Below the pieces are notes generated by a model. That model saw only the letters and a program-made list of their open reading frames with translations, did no database searches and was not told the DNA's origin. This document shows positions 25,184 through 33,717 of a stretch of DNA of 64,000 nucleotides, piece by piece. The DNA is taken from positions 1-64,000 of the forward strand of contig JAFWEX010000026.1 of assembly GCA_017512705.1 (NCBI GenBank), in the 5' to 3' direction. The DNA comes from Paenibacillus sp. (GTDB lineage Bacteria > Bacillota > Bacilli > Paenibacillales > Paenibacillaceae). A program made the position numbers and the translations under genes. Numbering within the stretch: the stretch's first letter is position 1; each line of letters starts with the position of its first letter.

Positions 25184-27580
25184 TTAATAAAGACGACTGC
25201 CGCTCAAAAACGTGTCCGTTTTGCCTTGCAGCTTCGCAAGCCGTTCAAGTACTTGGGATACTTCAGCTACGGTTACTTTGCGTGCAGGCATGAATCTCCC
25301 CTCAATCGAAGGCAATAAGCCCAGCCTCAGACTTAAGGAAACGGCTCCCTTGTTATGGATTGCACTGGCATCTGCGATGTTAGGTAAGTCAGATGGCTGC
25401 ATATAGAATCCAGCCAGCTTCTCATAACGTAGAATCTGCATCAGCAGTACAGCCAATTCCTCGCGTGTCATTTCTTCTTCAAGTTTTAGCTGTTTCTCAG
25501 GATCAGCTCCACCAAGCCAGCGTTGATCCATCAGAACTTTCACTGCTTTGTAATAGGGACTATCTATCGTCACGTCAGCAAAAAGTTTCTCATTGTTATC
25601 ACTGTTATAGTACATGTCCATGTTCGGATTAAGCGCTCTTGCCACATAATTGAACCAATCACCACGGGTAATGACCTGATCTGGGAATACGCGTCCCTGC
25701 TCATCGGGCACTAATACACTATGTTTGATCATGTTACGCAAGGCTGATTCCGCAATGTGACCCGCAATATCTGTCGGTTCGACCTGAGCTTCCGCATGGG
25801 CGCCACCATACATGAAGAACCATTGACCTGTATTGGCATCCAGCAATTCATCCATGTTATAGAGGGATTTTATATCGCTTACCGGCACGTAAGCCAAATT
25901 CACTCCAACAGGTAGAGGTTCGCTAGAACCCAGACCGAATCCACCATAGCGGGTGTAGTTCAACATTAGCGTGTATTTTTTCAGATACAGCTCTTTGGCT
26001 TCTTCGTAACTAATTACAGGTGTGATCTCTGCAGGAAGTTGTTCAGAAGTTGCCGCCAATTGTGTATAAAATTCGTTAATCGTTCCGTTATTCATGACCT
26101 GCACCTGCGCAGTGTCACCCTGTACCCGAATCCCATTCACATATCGCTGAAATACAAACGTACGGGCATCGTCTAATTCTATCATTCTGGCCAATTGATA
26201 CTCTTCTTTGGCATGCGGGACAGTTGCAATGATCGTATTCATTGCCAGACTCTCCGCTTGTTGCGAAGTAAGTGTCTTCTTTTCCTTCTGGGAAGGCTCT
26301 TTCTCCCCCATCTCAGGTCCAACCCGGTGCATCATGTTATAGCTGTAGACCTGTCCGGTGACCGCATCGACCTGAGCCGAGATATCACGCATGAACATAT
26401 AGGACATGTTCGCATTCCGATTGCTCCAGCTCAAATTCCATACCTGATTGTTCATATTGCCATAGTAACTTTTGGTTAGCTGACTATGCTCCAGTTTGTA
26501 ATCCTTAGGAATGTCAAAGCTCGTTGCAACCCGTTCCACTGCCTGTTGCACATTCAAGCGCTGTCCGTTGGCAGCAGTAAAAGCCGGCACATTACCTGTC
26601 ACTTTTTTATTTAGATGCTGATTGCTCTTATCCACAGCTTTCCCTGTCAGCACATCCATTTGTTCTAATGTGTTGGCATTAATCGGGCCCATACTGTCTT
26701 CTTTTGGTATATAACCTAGAACGTATTGCTGGCGCTGTCTGGAAGACAAGTATTCCTTAGAGATATATGCCAGCTCTACATCAAAGGCATCTTCAAACAC
26801 CTGTCTGGCCTTCTCCTCCGATACCTTCGGCTTGGAGGAAGGATACTTCGCCGAGATGGTGGATCGCGAATACGATGTTGCCTGACCTCTCTCATCCACA
26901 CTTATGTAGACAGTTTCTGCATCCGACACGACTCCATCATGTTTTAAATGATAAGGAAATTGATATTGATTGCGACCAAACAGTGCTGGCTGCTCAACTA
27001 GCGAAAACTGATCTCCAAGTGGCACATACTGATCTTCCTGGAGTCCAGGAATTGCCTTATGCAGCAGTTCCAAAGCTATTTTTTCAGCTTCTTCCCTAGT
27101 CAATTTAACATCGTCTGCCGATAGCTGGTTCTCCACAAATTCAGATGGCAAGTGTACACTAAGTACTTCCCCTGTACCTGCGTGCACACTCGCACTGAAT
27201 CCCATGGAGTGATTGCCTTGTACAACTTGAAATCCGATATCCCAAGCCTTATAATCCGGTGCTGGATAAGAGTTAGGTGAATCAAAATTAGCAGAAGTAA
27301 TAGTCGCTTTTTTTAATATCGGAAACAGCTTAAATATATGATCAGCGGCTTGCCTGGATGAAATTTTCGCACCCTCTGGCACGTCATTGCTTGTTACGTC
27401 TAGTTGTTCATTTTCCCCCGACACTGCTTCATTCACTGAGCCAGCTCCAGCCTGAGCAGCGGATGCACTCCCCATGAAACCCGGTGCATGTGTCGTAAAC
27501 AGCAGAGTTGCCATTGCTGTTGCTGCGGCTTTGGCTGTGAACGTTTTAAGCCTTCCATTCATGTTCCAATCCCAACTCAA
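25184..27580 (-). CDS. YcdB/YcdC (PepSY-like) surface protein with SLH repeats
   Basis: 798 residues from a TTG start at 27580, preferred because GGGAGAGG lies 8 bases upstream; the frame is open to 27607 and an ATG at 27565 is also possible. A signal peptide ends near SASAAQA. The body has repeated YcdB/PepSY-type units with the pattern 'acidic helix EEAEKIAxxLL, then strands, then DVLTGKAVD'; examples are KLTREEAEKIALELL, SEEKARQVFEDAF, QQAESLAMNTI and SYEEAKELYL. The C-terminal ~200 residues hold SLH-like segments (RVFPDQVITRGDWFNYVARAL, LFADVTIDSPYYKAVKVLMD, MTREELAVLLMQIL). Such proteins are wall-anchored, and PepSY-type domains are thought to restrain secreted proteases. The protease, if any, is not evident here. 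Confidence 0.85.
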   Translation of the reverse strand: MSWDWNMNGRLKTFTAKAAATAMATLLFTTHAPGFMGSASAAQAGAGSVNEAVSGENEQLDVTSNDVPEGAKISSRQAADHIFKLFPILKKATITSANFDSPNSYPAPDYKAWDIGFQVVQGNHSMGFSASVHAGTGEVLSVHLPSEFVENQLSADDVKLTREEAEKIALELLHKAIPGLQEDQYVPLGDQFSLVEQPALFGRNQYQFPYHLKHDGVVSDAETVYISVDERGQATSYSRSTISAKYPSSKPKVSEEKARQVFEDAFDVELAYISKEYLSSRQRQQYVLGYIPKEDSMGPINANTLEQMDVLTGKAVDKSNQHLNKKVTGNVPAFTAANGQRLNVQQAVERVATSFDIPKDYKLEHSQLTKSYYGNMNNQVWNLSWSNRNANMSYMFMRDISAQVDAVTGQVYSYNMMHRVGPEMGEKEPSQKEKKTLTSQQAESLAMNTIIATVPHAKEEYQLARMIELDDARTFVFQRYVNGIRVQGDTAQVQVMNNGTINEFYTQLAATSEQLPAEITPVISYEEAKELYLKKYTLMLNYTRYGGFGLGSSEPLPVGVNLAYVPVSDIKSLYNMDELLDANTGQWFFMYGGAHAEAQVEPTDIAGHIAESALRNMIKHSVLVPDEQGRVFPDQVITRGDWFNYVARALNPNMDMYYNSDNNEKLFADVTIDSPYYKAVKVLMDQRWLGGADPEKQLKLEEEMTREELAVLLMQILRYEKLAGFYMQPSDLPNIADASAIHNKGAVSLSLRLGLLPSIEGRFMPARKVTVAEVSQVLERLAKLQGKTDTFLSGSRLY

Positions 27581-27740
27581 AATGGTTACCTCTCCCTTCA
27601 ATTTCATGCTGAATATATGCTGAATACTTTTGCATGAATTTTGCCATTCTAATCTATGATACCATAAGCTTCCTTTCTATTCGCTGTTTTCCGTTAAATT
27701 TACAGTTGTGAATTTTTGTATAACATAACACCAAAACAAA

Positions 27741-27767
27741 AAAACGCCTCTACATTCGGCGTTTTTT
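27741..27767. terminator. Bidirectional-looking terminator downstream of the alpha/beta hydrolase gene
   Basis: AACGCC and GGCGTT form a stem with an A-run on one side and a T-run on the other, so it can work in either direction. It ends the minus-strand gene that stops at 27892. The rest of the gap 27581-27891 shows only AT-rich, pyrimidine-rich sequence and the presumed promoter of the YcdB-SLH gene. Confidence 0.85.
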
Positions 27768-27891
27768 CTCGATCTTTACAATTAGATTTGGTCATATATG
27801 TTTAGATTGATTAATCTTCTCTAGTCCTTTACTAAGCCACTCTACTCTTCTCTTTTCTACTCTTTTCTTTTCAAATTCTCACTTTTCTTGG

Positions 27892-28920
27892 TCAACCGGC
27901 AGTAGGATGTAGATCCGTCACATTCTGCACTTTAGCCGCTTCATCATCGTAGCCCGTTGGCTCCGATCTGGTATGAACATGTGTTTTCAGGAATGGAATA
28001 ACCGTTTTCCAGAAGGAAGGGTCTTCCTCAGAGCAGCTATGGCCTTCACTGTTGACCCAAAGATGCTCTACAGGCGGATCAGCTTTGGACATGAAGTATT
28101 CCAGTTCACTTGGTGGAATAAAATTATCTCCTTTGGAGTGCACCATCAACAGCGGCAAATGCATGCCTCTTCGCCTTTCATTGAGCATCATGACCGGGTC
28201 ATTCTGTTGATAAGTCTTCAAGGACTCACCCAGCCGCCAGAACCAGATTCGAGGGATCAATTGCGCAAGCGGGAACAGCGGCAGACGCCGACGTCTCAGC
28301 TCCGAGCTAACGATGACCTGAAACTGAGATGGCATGGAATCAGTCACAACGGCCGAGACCGGAATGCCTTCTGTCAACGCAAGAATGGTACCCAGTCCGC
28401 CCAGGGAATGGCCCAACACACCGATGGCATTCGGGTTGACCTCAGGTCGGTTGGACACATACGTCAACGCAGCCAGCAGATCATCTCTGAACAGATAGGC
28501 AGATGCTGCACGAACCGCATCACTGGCACCATGGCTACGAACATCGTACATCAGCAGGGCATACCCCGCCTCCCATATCGGGCGTGCATACCTTAACACA
28601 CGGGAACGATTAGAACCCCAGCCGTGAGCAATAATAATCAGTGGCCAAGGCTTCGGAACATCGGAGTTCGCCGGAATGAACCAACCTTGCACCTGTCCTC
28701 CTCCACTCATAAAGGTAATATCTTCAAAGGGCATAGGTGGGGTCAAGGTAATGGGAATTTTTTTAGGTGTCTGACTTTTTACCGCCGCTTTCCATAATCC
28801 TCCCACTGTTACAGCGGCCACCGCTAACATACCGCCAATCATGGTTCTGGCTTTCACAAGGCGTCTCTCCTTTCCGGCTACTCGCATAGGTTCATCATAC
28901 AATCGCATGATAAACTGCAC
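27892..28920 (-). CDS. Membrane-anchored alpha/beta hydrolase
   Basis: 342 residues. One N-terminal hydrophobic helix (ARTMIGGMLAVAAVTVGGLW, about residues 25-44) after a basic start suggests an anchor with the enzyme outside or a lipid-facing enzyme. The alpha/beta hydrolase core shows the oxyanion region IIIAHGWGSNR, the nucleophile elbow GHSLGG with Ser172, a likely acid in HSKGDNFIPP and His in SEGHSCSE. That is the serine aminopeptidase/lysophospholipase-like (Hydrolase_4) group. Substrate unknown. The frame also offers an ATG at residue 5; no strong ribosome binding site separates them. It is monocistronic. Confidence 0.88.
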   Translation of the reverse strand: MQFIMRLYDEPMRVAGKERRLVKARTMIGGMLAVAAVTVGGLWKAAVKSQTPKKIPITLTPPMPFEDITFMSGGGQVQGWFIPANSDVPKPWPLIIIAHGWGSNRSRVLRYARPIWEAGYALLMYDVRSHGASDAVRAASAYLFRDDLLAALTYVSNRPEVNPNAIGVLGHSLGGLGTILALTEGIPVSAVVTDSMPSQFQVIVSSELRRRRLPLFPLAQLIPRIWFWRLGESLKTYQQNDPVMMLNERRRGMHLPLLMVHSKGDNFIPPSELEYFMSKADPPVEHLWVNSEGHSCSEEDPSFWKTVIPFLKTHVHTRSEPTGYDDEAAKVQNVTDLHPTAG

Positions 28921-29058
28921 GTTAAATGAATTCTATTTTTTGTAATATTGTTTCAACACATGGAGTTCATTTTATAATATACCCGATTTTCATGTTCTGC
29001 TTTCTATTTTCCTATATAACACTCTTCGTTTCTATATCCTCTCGTCAACCAAGCTCTA

Positions 29059-29697
29059 TTAACTGTCCAATTTCCTTTTGGCCGCTTCCACAAATGCTTT
29101 TGCTTGAGCCGCAATCTTGGCAGTATCTCCTGTGGCCAGAGCCTCTTTTGGCAAAAGTGCACTACCCAAGCCCACCGCTGCTGCACCCGCTGCATAATAG
29201 GAATCAATGTTTTCTAATGTCGCTCCACCTGTTGCCAGGAGTGGAATATGATCTAGAGGTGCTTTGATCTCACGCAGGTATGGAATGCCCAGACTGGCCA
29301 TTGGAAATAACTTAACAGCCTTCGCCCCTGCTTCATATGCAGCTACAATCTCGGTCGGTGTCATCGCCCCAGGCCAGATCTCTATTCCGTGTTCTACAGC
29401 ATATTCAATGACAGACAGATCGACATTCGGGGATACTAAAAATTGTGCTCCTGCAGCTACAGCTTCCTTCGCCATGCTCACATTAAGTACTGTACCTGCT
29501 CCGACATAGGCTTGTCCTTCATGACGTTCGCGCCAATCTGCAATAATCTGATGAGCATTCGGTGTATTCAGTGTCACTTCCATCAGGCGAATGCCTCCGT
29601 TTGTCAAACCGTGTCCAGCCGTAACCGCCGCTTCCCGGCTTATACCGCGTACAATAGCAACCAACCTAGATTCCAATAGGATCTCAGTCAAGTTCAT
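29059..29697 (-). CDS. eda: 2-keto-3-deoxy-6-phosphogluconate aldolase
   Basis: 212 residues, the usual size for the class I KDPG/KHG aldolase trimer. It cleaves KDPG to pyruvate and glyceraldehyde-3-phosphate in the cytosol. Visible signatures are the glutamate motif GIRLMEVTLNTP, the phosphate-binding GAGTVL, the Schiff-base Lys129 in AVKLFP and LLATGGA. It could complete breakdown of uronates made by the kduI-kduD operon at 50-54 kb. No 2-keto-3-deoxygluconate kinase is present in this window. A hairpin separates it from xylB, so it is probably transcribed on its own. Confidence 0.95.
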   Translation of the reverse strand: MNLTEILLESRLVAIVRGISREAAVTAGHGLTNGGIRLMEVTLNTPNAHQIIADWRERHEGQAYVGAGTVLNVSMAKEAVAAGAQFLVSPNVDLSVIEYAVEHGIEIWPGAMTPTEIVAAYEAGAKAVKLFPMASLGIPYLREIKAPLDHIPLLATGGATLENIDSYYAAGAAAVGLGSALLPKEALATGDTAKIAAQAKAFVEAAKRKLDS

Positions 29698-29908
29698 ATC
29701 TGTTCACTTCCTTCTAATTGTTCAGAGTCGGCAGCTTATGACCATCAGGTGTTCACCGCTTTTCCGTTAAAGACTATTGTAAAGCATCGATCAGGAAGAG
29801 ACAGCTATTTTCAAGTTTTAATTCTATGAAAAAGAACCACAGAATATTCGGCAAACGCCTGGTCAAGCCGTAAAATATGGTTCATCAACCAAGATGTACA
29901 CATAAAAA

Positions 29909-29945
29909 TAAGAAGCACTCGTACTGGCGAATGCTTCTTATCTTA
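29909..29945 (-). terminator. Intrinsic terminator after xylB
   Basis: AAGAAGCA and TGCTTCTT form a perfect 8-bp stem. On the minus strand it is followed by ATTTTTATG, 65-100 bases past the xylB stop. The rest of the 312-base gap (29698-30009) shows no gene; it must contain the eda promoter. Confidence 0.85.
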
Positions 29946-30009
29946 ATTGTTGTTTCTTTAGGAATGAATGCAAAGAAGTTAAAAATTGATCATCAACAAT
30001 GCGTTTTCC

Positions 30010-31503
30010 TTAACGGTATGCTGCCAAACGATCATTCAAGCTGCGTGTCTGGCCATATACTTCTTGATAGAGGGCAAACAAATCGTCATATACCGCCACT
30101 GTCTCCGGGTTCGGTACGTATGACTTCGCTGGACGAATAAATGCCGCCGCACATTCCTGCATCGACGGGAACCAACCGCTGCCATAAGCCGCCAGCATCG
30201 CTGCCCCCATCGCCGGACCTTGTTCGCTCTCCAGCTTCACAATCGTTGCATTAAAAATATCGGCTTGCATCTGTAGCCAAGCTTCGTTTTTGGCTCCGCC
30301 GCCAATGGATATTACTTCGTTTACCGTCTTGCCTGCGCTTCGTAAAATATCAATCGACTCCCGCAGCGAGAAAGTGATGCCCTCCATGACAGCATGTCCG
30401 AAGTGCTCCAGCTTATGCCCAGCATCCATGCCAATAAAACTTCCGCGGATATTGGCATCCGGGTGAGGTGTGCGCTCCCCAACGATATAAGGCGTGAACA
30501 ACAGTCCGTTGCTTCCTGCCGGAATCTGGTCAATCCCTTGCAGGAGCACATCAAATGATTTGTTCGCTGCAAAGGTGTCTTTGAACCAGGAGAGGCTATA
30601 TCCTGCTGCCAGTGTCACCCCCATAATATAGAAGGCATCTTTCTCCCCGTGATTAAAAAAGTGCACTTTCCCTTCGAAATCAAGGTCTTTTCGTTCTTCG
30701 TATGAGAGGACAACCCCGGACGTACCGATGCTGCACATCGTCTGTCCTTCACTCAGAATGCCTGCGCCAATTGCACCGCAAGCATTGTCCGCACCGCCAG
30801 CAAATACTTTGGTCGCTTGCGCCAACCCAGTTTGCTCTGCAATCTCAGGCAGCAGCGTGCCGACTTCGTCAAAGGATTCCACCAGACGCGGGCAAATGGA
30901 GATGGGCAGGTTGAATGCGGTCGCAATATCCGTGCTCCACTGCTTACCTGCTACATCCAGCAACAGCGTACCCGCTGCATCAGAATAGTCCATGGCGTAG
31001 TCGCCAGTCAGGCGATAACGGACATAGTCTTTGGGTAACAGAAACAGAGCTGCCTGTTCAAGCAATTCAGGTTCATTTTCCTGTACCCACAAGATCTTAG
31101 GTAGTGTAAACCCTTCCAATGCACGGTTCCGAGCAATACTGAGTAGCTTGCTATCAAGTACATTCTCGATCCGGCGGCATTGTACAGTCGTTCGGGTATC
31201 ATTCCACAGGATGGCATTGCGCAGCGGCTTGCCCTCGGCATCCACCAGCACTAGCCCGTGCATCTGCCCGGAGAAGCTCATTCCCTCAATCTCGGAAGGC
31301 TGCACGCCGGATACTTCCAGCAGCTTGCGAAGCGACACAATCGTCTGCTCCACCCAATCCTCGGGATTTTGTTCACTATATCCAGCCTTAGGCTGGTAGA
31401 GCGGATACGCCTCCGATGCTTCAAATGCCACTTTGCCATCGCGATTAACCAAAACGGTTTTGACCGCGCTCGTTCCGAGATCGACGCCGATTACATAACT
31501 CAT
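30010..31503 (-). CDS. xylB: Xylulokinase
   Basis: 497 residues, FGGY carbohydrate kinase family. It phosphorylates D-xylulose to xylulose-5-phosphate, which enters the pentose phosphate pathway. Motifs include the N-terminal phosphate loop IGVDLGTSAVKTVLV, the xylulokinase substrate motif SGQMHGLV, LWNDTRT, and the C-terminal ATP site VISIGGGAKNEAWLQMQADI. The ATG at 31503 has GGAG about 8 bases upstream. It lies behind xylA with a 448-base gap that contains a repeat element and a strong hairpin, so its expression relative to xylA is probably reduced or independently started. Confidence 0.96.
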   Translation of the reverse strand: MSYVIGVDLGTSAVKTVLVNRDGKVAFEASEAYPLYQPKAGYSEQNPEDWVEQTIVSLRKLLEVSGVQPSEIEGMSFSGQMHGLVLVDAEGKPLRNAILWNDTRTTVQCRRIENVLDSKLLSIARNRALEGFTLPKILWVQENEPELLEQAALFLLPKDYVRYRLTGDYAMDYSDAAGTLLLDVAGKQWSTDIATAFNLPISICPRLVESFDEVGTLLPEIAEQTGLAQATKVFAGGADNACGAIGAGILSEGQTMCSIGTSGVVLSYEERKDLDFEGKVHFFNHGEKDAFYIMGVTLAAGYSLSWFKDTFAANKSFDVLLQGIDQIPAGSNGLLFTPYIVGERTPHPDANIRGSFIGMDAGHKLEHFGHAVMEGITFSLRESIDILRSAGKTVNEVISIGGGAKNEAWLQMQADIFNATIVKLESEQGPAMGAAMLAAYGSGWFPSMQECAAAFIRPAKSYVPNPETVAVYDDLFALYQEVYGQTRSLNDRLAAYR

Positions 31504-31559
31504 AAGTATACTCCTTTCGTTTATACAGGATTGAAACCTTTAGATGCGGCATCTTGGGT

Positions 31560-31686
31560 CACTCCGTGTGCAGAAAACCCTTCGATCGCCCTTACCCCCG
31601 GATTTTCTCATTTCCCCTCTTCAAGGGTGAAATCCGGTTGTAAATGCGAGCACTACGTTTCTTCGGGTCTTTTCTGCCCACTCCGT
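31560..31686 (-). repeat. Terminal-inverted-repeat element, copy A (between xylB and xylA)
   Basis: About 125 bases with imperfect inverted ends (GTGCAGAAAACCC at the left, GGGTCTTTTCTGCCC at the right) and an internal inverted repeat CCGGATTT/AAATCCGG. Read on the minus strand it parallels copy B at 33489-33654: CAGAAAA-ACC, then GAAG...TGCTCGC, then ACCGGATTT, CCCTT...AAGGG-type bases, CCGGGGGTAAGGGCGATCGA, GGTTTTCTG and CGGAGTG. No coding capacity. It looks like a MITE-like or structured intergenic repeat. Confidence 0.7.
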
Positions 31687-31761
31687 TCCGCATGCCTCTT
31701 CTAACTTACCTTCAAACGATACAACCGTACTCGTTTGCGGCAACGGGGCTCAAATAACAAC

Positions 31762-31801
31762 AAACCGTCCCCGCCTTCCCAGAGGAAAGCGGGGACGGTT
31801 T
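31762..31801 (-). terminator. Strong hairpin between xylA and xylB
   Basis: AAACCGTCCCCGC at 31762-31774 pairs perfectly with GCGGGGACGGTTT at 31789-31801. On the minus strand it is followed by GTTGTTATTTG, only moderately T-rich. It could terminate xylA transcripts in part or protect the xylA 3' end after processing. Confidence 0.8.
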
Positions 31802-31951
31802 GAATGTCACGCTTATTCAACGTCCACGGCGCAAGCTTGAACCCGCACCGAGTAGGAAGCTATATGCTCCTGCTTGCTTTATTCTTGCCAATGATTTCAG
31901 TCAGAAGCAAGCTGCACATCAGGGCATCCATGCCTTCCTCTATGACTGAAC

Positions 31952-33268
31952 TTAGTCAGCCAGAATGTATTGGTTCAGTTTTGCTCTCAGCAATTCCTGA
32001 CGTCCGGATTGGTTTTTGCGTGGGTTTTCGTTGTTCAAAGCATACTCAGCCAGGGAAGCAAGTGTTGCTTTACCTGCAACGACATCTGCACCGATCCCTT
32101 CGTTGAAGCTGCTGTAACGCTGTTCGATGAACTCATCGAATACGCGATCTTCAATCAGTTTCGCAGCTACTTTCAGCCCTTTCGCGTAAGTATCCATACC
32201 TGCGATGTGAGCCAGGAACAGATCCTCAGGTTCGAAGGAGCCACGGCGAACTTTGGCGTCAAAGTTTACGCCACCTTTGCCCAGACCGCCGTTTTTCAAC
32301 ACTTCGTACATCGTCAATGTTGCATCATACATATCAACCGGGAACTCGTCCGTATCCCAGCCAATCAGCAGATCGCCTTGGTTCGCATCCAGGGAACCGA
32401 GCATTCCGTTGATACGCGCTACGCGGATTTCATGATCAAATGTATGACCAGCCAGCGTTGCATGGTTCGCTTCAAGGTTCAGCTTGAACTGTTTGTCGAG
32501 ATCATATTTTTGCAAGAACGCAATGGAAGTTGCTGCGTCAAAGTCATATTGGTGTTTTGTTGGCTCTTTTGGCTTAGGCTCAATCAGGAACTGAGCATCA
32601 AAGCCGATTTCTTTTGCATAATCAACAGCCATATGGAACATACGAGCAATGTTGTCTTGCTCCAGTTGCATATCCGTGTTCAGCAATGTGTCGTAACCTT
32701 CACGACCGCCCCAGAATACATAGTTTTCTGCACCCAGACGTTTACCTACTTCCAGACCTTTCTTGATCTGAGCTGCTGCGTGAGCATATACATCTGCGTT
32801 GCAAGTGGATGCTGCACCAAACATAAAGCGCGGGTTAGAGAACATGTTAGCTGTGTTCCACAGCAGCTTTTTGCCGCTTGCTTTCATGTGCTCTTCCAGC
32901 AAATCAACGATCGTATCGATGTTGCTATAGAATTCACGCAGTGATGCGCCTTCTGGAGCCACGTCTACATCGTGGAAACAGTAATATGGCAGGTTCATTT
33001 TTTCCATGAATTCAAAAGCCGCTTCTACACGAACTTTCGCTTTGTCCAGACCGGAATAGCTATCCCATGAACGCACTGCTGTCTCAGCACCAAATGGATC
33101 GCTACCCCCTGCTGTCAATGTGTGCCAGTACGCCATACCGAAACGGAAGTGCTCTTCCATCGTTTTGCCAGCGACAACTTCTTGTGGATTATAATGTTTA
33201 AAAGCAAATGGATTCTTGGAATCTTTACCTTCGAATGCAATCTTATTAACGGATTCAAAATAGGCCAT
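31952..33268 (-). CDS. xylA: Xylose isomerase
   Basis: 438 residues, the class II length. It interconverts D-xylose and D-xylulose with divalent metals in the cytosol. The family signatures are present: [11 protein letters not shown] (catalytic His and Asp region), [17 protein letters not shown] (metal Glu), [15 protein letters not shown] and [16 protein letters not shown], with late metal aspartates in [10 protein letters not shown] and GWDTDEFP. It is divergent from xylR. A cre-like site and an operator-like inverted repeat lie in its promoter region, pointing to xylose induction and glucose repression. A GGAGG ribosome binding site precedes the ATG. Confidence 0.97.
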   Translation of the reverse strand: MAYFESVNKIAFEGKDSKNPFAFKHYNPQEVVAGKTMEEHFRFGMAYWHTLTAGGSDPFGAETAVRSWDSYSGLDKAKVRVEAAFEFMEKMNLPYYCFHDVDVAPEGASLREFYSNIDTIVDLLEEHMKASGKKLLWNTANMFSNPRFMFGAASTCNADVYAHAAAQIKKGLEVGKRLGAENYVFWGGREGYDTLLNTDMQLEQDNIARMFHMAVDYAKEIGFDAQFLIEPKPKEPTKHQYDFDAATSIAFLQKYDLDKQFKLNLEANHATLAGHTFDHEIRVARINGMLGSLDANQGDLLIGWDTDEFPVDMYDATLTMYEVLKNGGLGKGGVNFDAKVRRGSFEPEDLFLAHIAGMDTYAKGLKVAAKLIEDRVFDEFIEQRYSSFNEGIGADVVAGKATLASLAEYALNNENPRKNQSGRQELLRAKLNQYILAD

Positions 33269-33309
33269 GTGATAAATGCCTCCTCAAAAGTTTTAAAAGA
33301 GATGGTTAA

Positions 33310-33324
33310 AGAAATCGTTTACAC
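33310..33324 (-). promoter_or_regulatory. cre-like site (CcpA) upstream of xylA
   Basis: Minus-strand GTGTAAACGATTTCT fits the cre consensus WTGNAANCGNWNNCW at all positions but the first. It lies about 42-56 bases upstream of the xylA ATG, just downstream of the likely promoter, a standard road-block position for catabolite repression. Confidence 0.7.
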
Positions 33325-33347
33325 CGTTATCCTAACATATCGTTTTC

Positions 33348-33372
33348 ACTTTGTCTATCCATTAAACAAAGT
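33348..33372. promoter_or_regulatory. Inverted repeat, candidate XylR operator overlapping the xylA promoter
   Basis: ACTTTGT at 33348-33354 is mirrored by ACAAAGT at 33366-33372 with 11 bases between. It resembles the TTTGT-spacer-ACAAA layout of Bacillus xyl operators. On the minus strand, a plausible promoter (TAGACA, 17 bases, TAGGAT) begins inside it, so a bound repressor would block xylA. Confidence 0.6.
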
Positions 33373-33407
33373 AAAAATAAAATTGTTTTTTCCCGGTTCG
33401 TTTACGC

Positions 33408-33413
33408 TATAAT
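33408..33413 (+). promoter_or_regulatory. Probable -10 box of xylR
   Basis: A perfect TATAAT at 33408-33413, with a poor TTGTTT-like -35 region about 19 bases upstream. It lies about 300 bases before the xylR start, leaving a long leader that contains the repeat element copy B. Confidence 0.5.
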
Positions 33414-33488
33414 AGTCGAATAGCTTCTTAGCGGATATTCATGAGAGCCTTTACTTATATAAGTTGAACTATTTAATTTACACATGAA

Positions 33489-33654
33489 CGGAGAGGACAG
33501 AAAAAACCTGTAGAAGCGAAGTGTTCGCTTAAAAGCTTTCTGAAAGCAAGCTACATCGGAAGCATATGCTTATCACCGGATTTTCCCCTTCAATCAAGGG
33601 AATCGAACAATCTGGGGATAACAGCGATCGAAAGGTTATTCTGTCATCGGAGTG
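33489..33654 (+). repeat. Terminal-inverted-repeat element, copy B (xylR leader)
   Basis: About 165 bases with imperfect inverted ends (GGACAGAAAAAACCT at the left, AGGTTATTCTGTCAT at the right). Inner hairpins include AGCGAAGTGTTCGCT and AAAGCTTTCTGAAAGCAAGCT. Its right half matches copy A read on the opposite strand (CACCGGATTTTCCCCTT, GGGGATAACAGCGATCGAAA, CGGAGTG). It has no open frame. The longer left half is where the two copies differ most. Confidence 0.75.
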
Positions 33655-33717
33655 TTCGTGTAAATTTCTTCAGTTCAATTTATATAAAAAGAGAAAGAAT
33701 AGGAGTGCCTTAACGAT

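Noticed and set aside
31970-32944. 324-residue plus-strand open frame antisense to xylA
   Set aside because: Cys/Phe-rich, no recognisable motif, fully inside a clear xylA gene; long antisense frames are a by-product of codon bias.
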